Part shown: one piece after another, positions 1 through 5,392 of the stretch | How the letters are laid out: the number at the start of each line of letters is the position of its first letter | Numbering within the stretch: position 1 is the first letter of the stretch | NCBI GenBank assembly: GCA_964607915.1 | Contig: CAZSMU010000148.1 | Coordinates: 1 to 8,959, forward strand | Length of the DNA: 8,959 bases | DNA from: JADJPL01 sp964607915 | GTDB taxonomy: Bacteria > Bacteroidota > Bacteroidia > Chitinophagales > Saprospiraceae | Direction of reading: 5' to 3' | Notes under the pieces: model-generated | What the model was told of the DNA's origin: nothing | Seen by the model: only the letters and a program-made list of their open reading frames with translations | Database searches by the model: none | Position numbers and translations under genes: made by a program

Positions 1-10
1 TCGTGTGGAC

Positions 11-28
11 AAAAAAGGACTCTTTTTT
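11..28. terminator. AT-rich hairpin, probable bidirectional terminator
   Basis: Seven-base inverted repeat AAAAAAG / CTTTTTT with a GACT loop. It has an A-tract on one side and a T-tract on the other, so it can act in either direction. It probably ends a gene lying left of the window and insulates it from the acyltransferase at 103. A matching hairpin sits at the other end of the window beside another copy of the same motif. Terminator function is inferred from structure only. Confidence 0.5.
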
Positions 29-38
29 CCCTCCTCGC

Positions 39-62
39 TGACCCCTCGCAACAAGTCTACTA
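39..62 (+). repeat. Dispersed intergenic motif, copy 1
   Basis: Contains GACCCCTCGCAACAAGTCTA followed by CTA. Positions 39-58 are identical over 20 bases to the reverse strand of 2221-2240. The motif ends about 40 bases before the acyltransferase start and reads in the same direction as that gene. It lies just downstream of the AT-rich hairpin at 11-28. I do not recognise it as a named element. Confidence 0.85.
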
Positions 63-102
63 ACGCTATAAACACCTTTACCCATAGAAAAAGCAGGAAT
101 CA

Positions 103-1230
103 ATGGCCACATCCAGCACATCGTTTGCCGATTCAAAGCAGCATTTCTTAATCCTTGATGCGTTGCGCGGCATAGCCGCCATTATCGTATTGTTCATGCA
201 CCTGTTCGAGGTGTATTGTGGTGGCGACTACCATAAGATGATCATAAACCACGGTTACCTGGCCGTTGATTTTTTCTTTATGTTATCGGGGTATGTGATG
301 GCCCATGCGTATGACGACCGCTGGGATAACATGACGGTTTGGGACTTTTGCAAGCGCAGGTTGATTCGCTTGCATCCCTTGATTATTTTGGGGATGTTGT
401 TGGGTGCGTTGTTGTTTTATTTCCAGGAGTCCACTTTTTTCCCAAAGATAGCCGATGCGTCAGTTGGGCAGATGGTATTGGTGCTGGTGATTGGGTTCAC
501 TCTGATTCCGATACCTCCCTCTATGGACATTCGGGGTTGGAACGAGATGCACCCGCTAAACGGGCCTGCCTGGTCTTTATTTTTTGAATACATAGCCAAT
601 ATTCTCCATGTATTGATTTTGAGGAAACTGTCCAAGCCCATATTTTCCGTCCTGGTATTTTTTGCAGCGCTGGCCTTGGTTCGTTTGGCCGTCCTGGGGC
701 CGTCCGGCGATTTGATAGGCGGATGGTCGCTTGAGCCGAAACAGTTTGCCATTGGCCTCACCCGGTTGTTGTTCCCGTACATGGCCGGGATGCTTCTGCG
801 TAGGATGGTACGGGTTGTCAGTGGTAAATCGACGTTTTTATGGGCGGGGCTGCTGTTGGTGGTCGTTTTGAGCATCCCGAGGATAGGCGGTTATGATCAT
901 TTGTGGATGAACGGGTTGTATGAATCCTTTGTGATCATCCTCGTTTTCCCCCTCATCATATATCTCGGTGCCATTGGAAAAGTCGAGGGGGTATTTACCC
1001 AAAGAATCTGTACTTTTCTGGGAGATGTCTCTTATCCGTTGTACATCACCCATTTTCCTTTCATATGTGTATTTTACGCCTGGGTAGTAAACCATAAAAT
1101 CCCCTTTGAACAAGGGCTTTGGGTGGGCATCCTGTTGGCGGCGGCGGCTGTCGGTGTGGCATATGCTTCGTTGAAAGGGTACGACGAGCCTATTAGAAGA
1201 AGGCTGGCGAAGCGCTTTATGAGAGGTTAA
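103..1230 (+). CDS. Acyltransferase family 3 integral membrane protein
   Basis: This is a 375-residue multi-pass membrane protein of the acyltransferase-3 family (OatA/NodX/ExoZ-like), which O-acylates sugars of cell-surface or exported glycans. Family signatures are present: LDALRGIAA at residues 18-26, His33 in the first membrane helix (the usual catalytic position), GYLAVDFFFMLSGYVM at 51-66, the basic KRRLIRLHP loop at 84-92, LNGPAWSLFFEYIAN at about 152-166, and SYPLYITHFP near the C-terminus. About ten hydrophobic segments fill the full family length, and no extra SGNH domain follows. ATG at 103 is preceded by a weak AGGA at 95-98. The acceptor substrate cannot be read from the sequence. 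The phosphatase gene starts 66 bases downstream and may be co-transcribed. Confidence 0.93.
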   Translation: MATSSTSFADSKQHFLILDALRGIAAIIVLFMHLFEVYCGGDYHKMIINHGYLAVDFFFMLSGYVMAHAYDDRWDNMTVWDFCKRRLIRLHPLIILGMLLGALLFYFQESTFFPKIADASVGQMVLVLVIGFTLIPIPPSMDIRGWNEMHPLNGPAWSLFFEYIANILHVLILRKLSKPIFSVLVFFAALALVRLAVLGPSGDLIGGWSLEPKQFAIGLTRLLFPYMAGMLLRRMVRVVSGKSTFLWAGLLLVVVLSIPRIGGYDHLWMNGLYESFVIILVFPLIIYLGAIGKVEGVFTQRICTFLGDVSYPLYITHFPFICVFYAWVVNHKIPFEQGLWVGILLAAAAVGVAYASLKGYDEPIRRRLAKRFMRG

Positions 1231-1250
1231 GGGCCGGGGAGGGGGTACTG

Positions 1251-1264
1251 GCAGCAAGTCCTCT
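1251..1264 (+). repeat. Possible degenerate copy of the dispersed motif
   Basis: GCAGCAAGTCCTCT matches the motif core GCAACAAGTCTACT at 11 of 14 positions. It is in the same orientation as the next gene and about 32 bases before its start. The GACCCCT half is missing, so this may be chance. Confidence 0.25.
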
Positions 1265-1296
1265 GCATCGCCTCTCCAAGGCAAAAACAACAGACT

Positions 1297-1779
1297 ATGC
1301 ACAAACTACTTCTTCAGATTGGCCTACTCGTGGGCCTCGCCGGGATCTTTTCCTGTACTTCTACGCTTTACCTCGTCCGTCATGCGGAGAAGAGCGCTGA
1401 AGCACAGGACCCTGGCCTGACCGAGGTCGGTCAGGCCAGGGCAGCGTCTTTGGCCGAGCGGATGGCCCGAAAGAACATAGAGGCGATCTGGTCCACTCCT
1501 TATCGGCGGACGCTTATGACGGCGGAGCCCCTGCGTTTGCAAACCCAACGGCCTATCCAGACCTACCGGAACCTGGACAGTCTGGCTGCGGTATTGCGGG
1601 GGTTTGGAAAAAATGCCCTGATCGTAGGGCATTCCAACACCACGCCCGACTTAGCGCGCAGACTGGGGGCCAGTCCTTCGATGCAGATGATTCCGGACAG
1701 TACCTACGACCTCCTTTTTATCGTGCGGATTCCCGGCAATTCCAAGGGCCGGGTGCGTCTGAAAGAGACTACCTATTGA
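1297..1779 (+). CDS. Histidine phosphatase family lipoprotein
   Basis: This 160-residue protein carries a short histidine phosphatase (phosphoglycerate mutase/SixA-like) domain behind a lipoprotein signal. Residues 1-19 form a hydrophobic signal peptide ending in IFSC, with Cys20 as the likely lipidated residue, so the enzyme should be membrane-anchored outside the cytoplasm. The catalytic RHAEKS motif gives Arg28 and His29 (the phosphorylated histidine). A second Arg is in STPYRRT (about 70), and the second catalytic His is in GHSNT (His112). The domain is short, as in SixA-like members. The substrate is unknown; a phosphoester released from the surface or periplasm is plausible. No clear ribosome binding site precedes the ATG. 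It converges with the rhodanese gene, 46 bases away. Confidence 0.9.
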   Translation: MHKLLLQIGLLVGLAGIFSCTSTLYLVRHAEKSAEAQDPGLTEVGQARAASLAERMARKNIEAIWSTPYRRTLMTAEPLRLQTQRPIQTYRNLDSLAAVLRGFGKNALIVGHSNTTPDLARRLGASPSMQMIPDSTYDLLFIVRIPGNSKGRVRLKETTY

Positions 1780-1825
1780 GTCTGATGGTGCCAGTTCTAT
1801 GACGCGATGTGCTGCCGATGGGCCG

Positions 1826-2113
1826 TTATCTACTGCGGCGCAGAGCCATTTGGATATCCATCCAACCCCCGCCGTTGAAGACTTCTGTTACGCCTTTGGC
1901 TTGCAGGATAGCGGCGGCCATTCCGCTGCGGTTGCCGGACTGGCAGAACAGGACGATGGGTTTGGGCATGTTTTTGAACTCTTCCACCTTGAGTGGTATT
2001 TCGCCCAGCGGTATATTGCGGGCTCCTTCTACTTTGTGCATGCTGAGTTCCCAGGGTTCGCGTACATCAATAAGGGTTGCCTGGGTTTCTTGGAGCAATT
2101 GAACGAGGCTCAT
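1826..2113 (-). CDS. Single-domain rhodanese-like sulfurtransferase
   Basis: A 95-residue protein made of one rhodanese domain (GlpE/PspE size class), predicted cytoplasmic with no signal peptide. Residues 14-20 (LIDVREP) are the conserved CDC25/rhodanese entry motif, 30-36 (GARNIPL) the usual substrate-side motif, and CQSGNRS at 57-63 the active-site loop with Cys57 as the persulfide-carrying cysteine. GGGWMDI near the end matches the common GG-W closing motif. Such proteins move sulfane sulfur to thiols or act in sulfide and redox homeostasis; the acceptor here is unknown. It follows the DUF302 gene on the same strand after a 124-base gap that holds its own -7 element and a hairpin. Confidence 0.93.
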   Translation of the reverse strand: MSLVQLLQETQATLIDVREPWELSMHKVEGARNIPLGEIPLKVEEFKNMPKPIVLFCQSGNRSGMAAAILQAKGVTEVFNGGGWMDIQMALRRSR

Positions 2114-2133
2114 AGCGGTCGTTGTGTTTATCG

Positions 2134-2153
2134 GGGCTTTGGATAGAAAGCCC
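2134..2153 (-). promoter_or_regulatory. Hairpin in predicted rhodanese 5' leader
   Basis: Perfect seven-base inverted repeat GGGCTTT / AAAGCCC (2134-2140 and 2147-2153) with a six-base loop. It lies between the predicted -7 element (2173-2180) and the rhodanese start codon, ending 20 bases before it. There is no T-tract after it on the minus strand, so it is not an intrinsic terminator. It could be an operator or a structured 5' leader. Confidence 0.4.
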
Positions 2154-2172
2154 GTTTGGGTGAATGATGGCG

Positions 2173-2180
2173 CAAAGGTA
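2173..2180 (-). promoter_or_regulatory. Bacteroidetes -7 promoter element for the rhodanese gene
   Basis: TACCTTTG on the minus strand matches the Bacteroidetes -7 consensus TAnnTTTG exactly, followed by CGCC. It sits 59 bases upstream of the rhodanese ATG, implying a leader of about 50 bases. No good -33 TTTG is visible at the usual 19-21 base spacing. Confidence 0.5.
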
Positions 2181-2220
2181 ATGGATTGCGGCGTTTCCGA
2201 TTCGTAACCGCGATTACAAA

Positions 2221-2240
2221 AGACTTGTTGCGAGGGGTCA
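2221..2240 (-). repeat. Dispersed intergenic motif, copy 2
   Basis: On the minus strand it reads TGACCCCTCGCAACAAGTCT, identical over 20 bases to 39-58. Its first three bases are the TGA stop codon of the DUF302 gene, so the motif abuts the coding end exactly. It points towards the rhodanese gene, 107 bases upstream of its start. Confidence 0.88.
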
Positions 2241-2627
2241 TCCCAGGCTTTGCACCATTTTTTTCAGCATATCGCCTACCTGGGCGGCTACTGTTTTGAG
2301 GGTATCGTTGGGAACAGCGGACATAGAGGCGACTGGGTCAATGGCTGCCACTTCTATCTGGCCGGGGGCTATTTCCTGTACGATGACATTGCAAGGCAGC
2401 ATCGTGCCGATTTTATTTTCGAGGTGCAGGGCCTCAAACGCGTAGTTTGGGTTGCAGGCCCCGAGGATGCGATAGGGGCGGAAATCTTTGTCCAGCTTCT
2501 TCTTGAACGTAGCCTGGAGGTCAATGTCGGTGATGATACCAAACCCATTGGCTTGCAGCGCTTTCGTAACCATTTCAACCGCGGTGTCGAAATCGGTGGA
2601 CATTGTGTGGGAAAAATAATAGGCCAT
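2238..2627 (-). CDS. DUF302 domain-containing protein
   Basis: A 129-residue protein that is one DUF302 domain at full length. Diagnostic blocks are FRPYRILGACNP (residues 49-60) and IGTMLPCNVIV (73-83), plus the closing IDPVASMS segment (96-103). Two cysteines (58 and 79) lie in the two conserved blocks and could bind a metal or sulfur. No signal peptide is seen, so it should be cytoplasmic. The biochemical role of DUF302 is not established; genes of this family often sit near sulfur or heavy-metal handling genes, and here the next gene on the strand is a rhodanese. The gene is bracketed by two inverted copies of the 20-bp motif (2221-2240 and 2694-2713). Confidence 0.92.
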   Translation of the reverse strand: MAYYFSHTMSTDFDTAVEMVTKALQANGFGIITDIDLQATFKKKLDKDFRPYRILGACNPNYAFEALHLENKIGTMLPCNVIVQEIAPGQIEVAAIDPVASMSAVPNDTLKTVAAQVGDMLKKMVQSLG

Positions 2628-2641
2628 ATTGTTTTTTTTTA

Positions 2642-2649
2642 CAAAAATA
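2642..2649 (-). promoter_or_regulatory. Bacteroidetes -7 promoter element for the DUF302 gene
   Basis: TATTTTTG on the minus strand fits TAnnTTTG exactly. It lies 14 bases before the DUF302 start codon, which implies a very short leader of roughly 10 bases made mostly of A. No clear -33 element is found at the normal spacing, so the call rests on the -7 match alone. Confidence 0.4.
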
Positions 2650-2660
2650 AAGGAGTCTGT

Positions 2661-2698
2661 ACCCGTAGTCAGTGAAACGGGTCACAATTCGCCGACCC
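2661..2698. promoter_or_regulatory. Nested inverted repeats between divergent genes (operator candidate)
   Basis: ACCCGT (2661-2666) and ACGGGT (2677-2682) form a perfect inverted repeat with a 10-base spacer. The second arm overlaps GGGTC (2679-2683), which pairs with GACCC (2694-2698) across another 10-base spacer, and that last arm is the start of motif copy 3. The array lies between the divergent DUF302 and hydrolase promoters, where a regulator of both could bind. No regulator gene is visible. Confidence 0.35.
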
Positions 2699-2713
2699 CT
2701 CGCAACAAGCCTA
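2694..2713 (+). repeat. Dispersed intergenic motif, copy 3
   Basis: Matches GACCCCTCGCAACAAGTCTA at 19 of 20 positions (C instead of T at 2710). It points to the hydrolase gene and ends 67 bases before its start. The GCAACAAG core starts 25 bases before the -7 element TATCTTTG, so it overlaps the place where a -33 element would be. Confidence 0.85.
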
Positions 2714-2726
2714 TGGTTCTTTTGCC

Positions 2727-2734
2727 TATCTTTG
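2727..2734 (+). promoter_or_regulatory. Bacteroidetes -7 promoter element for the hydrolase gene
   Basis: TATCTTTG fits TAnnTTTG exactly and lies 46 bases upstream of the hydrolase ATG, giving a leader of about 40 bases. The canonical -33 TTTG is absent; the dispersed motif occupies that region instead. Confidence 0.5.
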
Positions 2735-2780
2735 CTCTGCGCTGGTCCCAGACGGTAGTTTCGGTTGTAAAGTTATCTAT

Positions 2781-3698
2781 ATGCGCCTGATACGCTTCCT
2801 TTTTTCACTTGCTTGTATCTATATGTATTCCACCCTGCAGGCCCAACCTGCGCAAGGCCGGGAGATTCCGCTGTATCCCGGGGAAGTACCCAACTCCAGA
2901 CGGGTGCCATCTGCCGAGCAGACGGAGCAGCGCGATGTCGGGGGGCGTTTTATTTCAGGTATTTCCATGCCTACACTGACGATATTCCGGCCCGAAAAGC
3001 CCAACGGGCAAGCGGTGGTGATTTGTCCGGGTGGCGGATATCGCGGGGTTGCCTTCGACAAGGAGGGCATTCTGGTGGCGCAGGAGTTAATCCGCGAGGG
3101 AGTTACGGCCTTTATACTCAAATACCGATCCCCTTCCGACCGCACGAATGTGGATAAGTCGCTCGCGCCTTTGCAGGATGCGCAGCAGGCCATTCGCTTT
3201 GTGCGCCAACATGCAGTGGAATATGGCATATCCCCTGTAAAGGTAGGTATCCTGGGCTTTTCTGCCGGCGGTCATCTGGCTGCATCTGCCGGGACGCGCT
3301 TTCGGAAAGGGGCAGATGCGAACAATGCCGACACGACCTCTCTACGTCCCGATTTTCTGGTCTTGATTTATCCGGTCATCAGCTTCTCGGAGAAGCTGTC
3401 CCACGCAGGCTCCCGCCGCTTGTTGTTGGGCGAGCAGCCCACGGAGGCTGACATTTTGCTTTGTTCCGCAGAAAAGCAGGTGAGCAGCGCTACGCCCCCG
3501 GTCTTCCTCGTACATGCGGCTGATGACAAGTCGGTGCCGGTGGGCAATAGCCTTGTGTTCTACCAGGCCTGTATAGATCAGGGTGTATCGGCAGAAATGC
3601 ATTTGTATCCAGCGGGGGGGCACGGTTTTGGGCTCAACAACCCGACGACGCCAGACCAGTGGATGGAGCGCCTAAAAAACTGGTTGAAAACGCTGTAG
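2781..3698 (+). CDS. Secreted alpha/beta-hydrolase, carbohydrate esterase-like
   Basis: A 305-residue exported alpha/beta-hydrolase of the type often annotated as esterase, lipase or 'xylanase' in Bacteroidetes polysaccharide loci (BD-FAE/acetyl-xylan esterase-like fold). Residues 1-21 form a signal peptide with probable cleavage after LQA. CPGGGY (82-87) is the oxyanion-hole loop. GFSAGGHLA (159-167) is the nucleophile elbow with Ser161. HAADD (245-249) supplies the acid, and GGHGFG (279-284) supplies His281, so the triad is complete. The protein is full length, with no extra binding module. It likely removes acyl groups from polysaccharides in the periplasm. It converges on the rhamnose operon (20 bases apart), so any link to rhamnose-containing glycans is positional inference. 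The true substrate is not determinable. Confidence 0.88.
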   Translation: MRLIRFLFSLACIYMYSTLQAQPAQGREIPLYPGEVPNSRRVPSAEQTEQRDVGGRFISGISMPTLTIFRPEKPNGQAVVICPGGGYRGVAFDKEGILVAQELIREGVTAFILKYRSPSDRTNVDKSLAPLQDAQQAIRFVRQHAVEYGISPVKVGILGFSAGGHLAASAGTRFRKGADANNADTTSLRPDFLVLIYPVISFSEKLSHAGSRRLLLGEQPTEADILLCSAEKQVSSATPPVFLVHAADDKSVPVGNSLVFYQACIDQGVSAEMHLYPAGGHGFGLNNPTTPDQWMERLKNWLKTL

Positions 3699-3718
3699 GG
3701 GACCTTTCTAAAAAGGGC

Positions 3719-4033
3719 TTACTCCAAATAAAATACTTCCCTGAGCGGGATGGCGACCGGGGAGTGGTCGGGATGTGCCTCCATGATATCCGACATGTAG
3801 GCCCACCATTTTTTCACGACGGGGTGCTGTGGCAGCTCTGCATCCCGTGCATCGTCGTTTAGCTTCTGGACGGCGAAGAGCGTAAGGGTTTCTGTGTCTA
3901 AAAAGATGGAGTAGTCGGAGATACCGGATTCGGAGAGCAGGGTGGCCAGTTCGGGCCAGATTTCGTCGTGGCGTCTTTTGTATTCCGCCTCAAACCCGGG
4001 CTTGAGTTTCATTTTGAAAGCGTGGCGTTTCAT
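3719..4033 (-). CDS. rhaM: L-rhamnose mutarotase
   Basis: This 104-residue protein interconverts alpha and beta anomers of L-rhamnose so that the isomerase receives its preferred form. It has the full family length and its hallmark blocks: EYKRRHDEIWPEL (17-29) with Tyr18 and the catalytic His22, DYSIFLD (40-46), the tryptophan pair in KWWAYMSDIM (75-84), HPDHSPV (87-93), and the closing EVFYL. It resembles E. coli RhaM closely in all of these blocks. It is cytoplasmic and is the last gene of the rhamnose operon, 21 bases after the kinase. It converges with the secreted hydrolase. Confidence 0.96.
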   Translation of the reverse strand: MKRHAFKMKLKPGFEAEYKRRHDEIWPELATLLSESGISDYSIFLDTETLTLFAVQKLNDDARDAELPQHPVVKKWWAYMSDIMEAHPDHSPVAIPLREVFYLE

Positions 4034-4054
4034 AAGGTGTTTTTTATGAGAAAA

Positions 4055-5392
4055 TCATATTTCCTTTAAAAATCCCATCTTGTCGGATTTTTCGGACACG
4101 GCCAGGGCGGCACCCAGGGCGGAGCCCAGGGGCAATCGGTTAGGATGCAGCTTGTACGGGGCAAAGTGTTGGGCGGCCAGCTTGACATAGACCTCATTAT
4201 CTATAAAACCGCCGTCGAGGTATATTTTTTCCACGGGGGTATTGCCGATGGCGCGGTGTGCGGAGCGCAACTGCTCGTCCATGAGTTCGATCATCAGGCG
4301 GTGGAAGGCTGCTTCGAAGCTCCCGAACGCAGAGTGCACGTTCGCGTCGGGTTGTGCCTGAGCCACGGGCAGATATGCGAAGCGAAACGCTCTGTCGGCG
4401 CGGTCTTTTTGTGCCTGGTACAGGTGTTCGTCAAAGCGGACTGTCCGGTCGTAGCCTTCTGCTTTGCCGAAATACCGGCAGAGTTCCTCTACCTGGACTT
4501 CGTATTCTTTGCCAAGGAAAAGCCGGGAAGCCCGGACGGGTTTGCCGTCGGTACGCATATAGTTCAGGCTGTCGTTGCGCAGGTCTTCTTCTGTGAGGGG
4601 GGCTTCGCTAAACGGGTTCAGGGAGATGCTCCAGGTCCCGGTGGAGAGGAGCAGGAAGGGCCTATCCTCGGAGTAGAGGTAGGGTAGGAGGGCGGCGGAG
4701 CTATCGTGTATGCCTGTTCCTATGCGCACCGTTTTCCCGTGGTATTCTCGGTTGATGCTGAGGCGAGCAGGAGACACGGGCGGCAAGACGCGGTCTATGC
4801 CTTCTTCGAAGACCCAGTCGTGGTACTCCCCTTTTGCATAATCCCACAAGCTGGTATGGCAGCCTATGCTCGTAAATTCGCTGAGGGCCACCCCGCTGAA
4901 TAAGTAGCACAGGTACTGCGGGAAATGCAGCGAATAGCGAATCTGGGAAAACACATCGGGTTTTTGCTGTTTGAGCCAGTACAGTTGGAAGCCGGAGTTC
5001 AACATGCCGGACGCAGGGGAGGCGGTGGCCCGGGCAAAAGCCTGTGCTTCGCCGTAGCGCGCATAGAAAGGGCGCAAGACCTCTTCCGGCATAGGTTTCG
5101 TATAGTTGTACAGAGGGGTTAGGGGTCTGCCGGAGCGGTCGAGGTGTACTAAACTGGCGCCGTAGGTAGAAAAATTGACCGCTTCGACCTGGATGCTCTC
5201 GTCGCGCAGGAAGTGTTGGAAGCGGCTGCTCATCCATTCGGCGATTGCACTCAGGTCATCGCAGGGATGGCCGTCTTCGTCCACGGTTTCAGGGAAGCAT
5301 ACGTATTCCTGGTGTATTTCTTTGAAGTTCGGGTCAAAGAGGAACAGTTTTTTGTTTGTTTTCCCGATATCGAAGATCAGGGTTGTTTTCAT
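4055..5392 (-). CDS. rhaB: FGGY-family kinase, probable L-rhamnulokinase
   Basis: A 445-residue cytoplasmic FGGY sugar kinase that most likely phosphorylates L-rhamnulose to L-rhamnulose 1-phosphate with ATP. Domain I starts with the phosphate-binding loop DIGKTNKK (8-15). The catalytic aspartate is Asp230 in GIHDSSA. STGTW (250-254) and LDGGF (392-396) belong to the ATP-binding second domain, with LGSALGAAL (422-430) near the end. It is somewhat shorter than E. coli RhaB. Its ATG overlaps the isomerase TGA in an ATGA (5389-5392), indicating translational coupling. FGGY kinases share folds across substrates (fuculose, xylulose, gluconate), so rhamnulose is assigned mainly from the operon, which contains three other rhamnose genes. 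Confidence 0.9.
   Translation of the reverse strand: MKTTLIFDIGKTNKKLFLFDPNFKEIHQEYVCFPETVDEDGHPCDDLSAIAEWMSSRFQHFLRDESIQVEAVNFSTYGASLVHLDRSGRPLTPLYNYTKPMPEEVLRPFYARYGEAQAFARATASPASGMLNSGFQLYWLKQQKPDVFSQIRYSLHFPQYLCYLFSGVALSEFTSIGCHTSLWDYAKGEYHDWVFEEGIDRVLPPVSPARLSINREYHGKTVRIGTGIHDSSAALLPYLYSEDRPFLLLSTGTWSISLNPFSEAPLTEEDLRNDSLNYMRTDGKPVRASRLFLGKEYEVQVEELCRYFGKAEGYDRTVRFDEHLYQAQKDRADRAFRFAYLPVAQAQPDANVHSAFGSFEAAFHRLMIELMDEQLRSAHRAIGNTPVEKIYLDGGFIDNEVYVKLAAQHFAPYKLHPNRLPLGSALGAALAVSEKSDKMGFLKEI

Noticed and set aside
1780..1825. Terminator between the convergent phosphatase and rhodanese genes
   Set aside because: No convincing stem or T-tract is present in this 46-base gap.
3703..3716. CCTTT / AAAGG inverted repeat between the convergent esterase and rhaM genes
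   Set aside because: Only a five-base stem with no clean T-tract in either direction. A terminator is expected here, but this sequence is too weak to call.
4145..4687. Long plus-strand open frame opposite rhaB, and similar long frames opposite rhaI and rhaEW
   Set aside because: They lie wholly antisense to well-supported enzymes in GC-rich DNA, and their translations show no recognisable domain.
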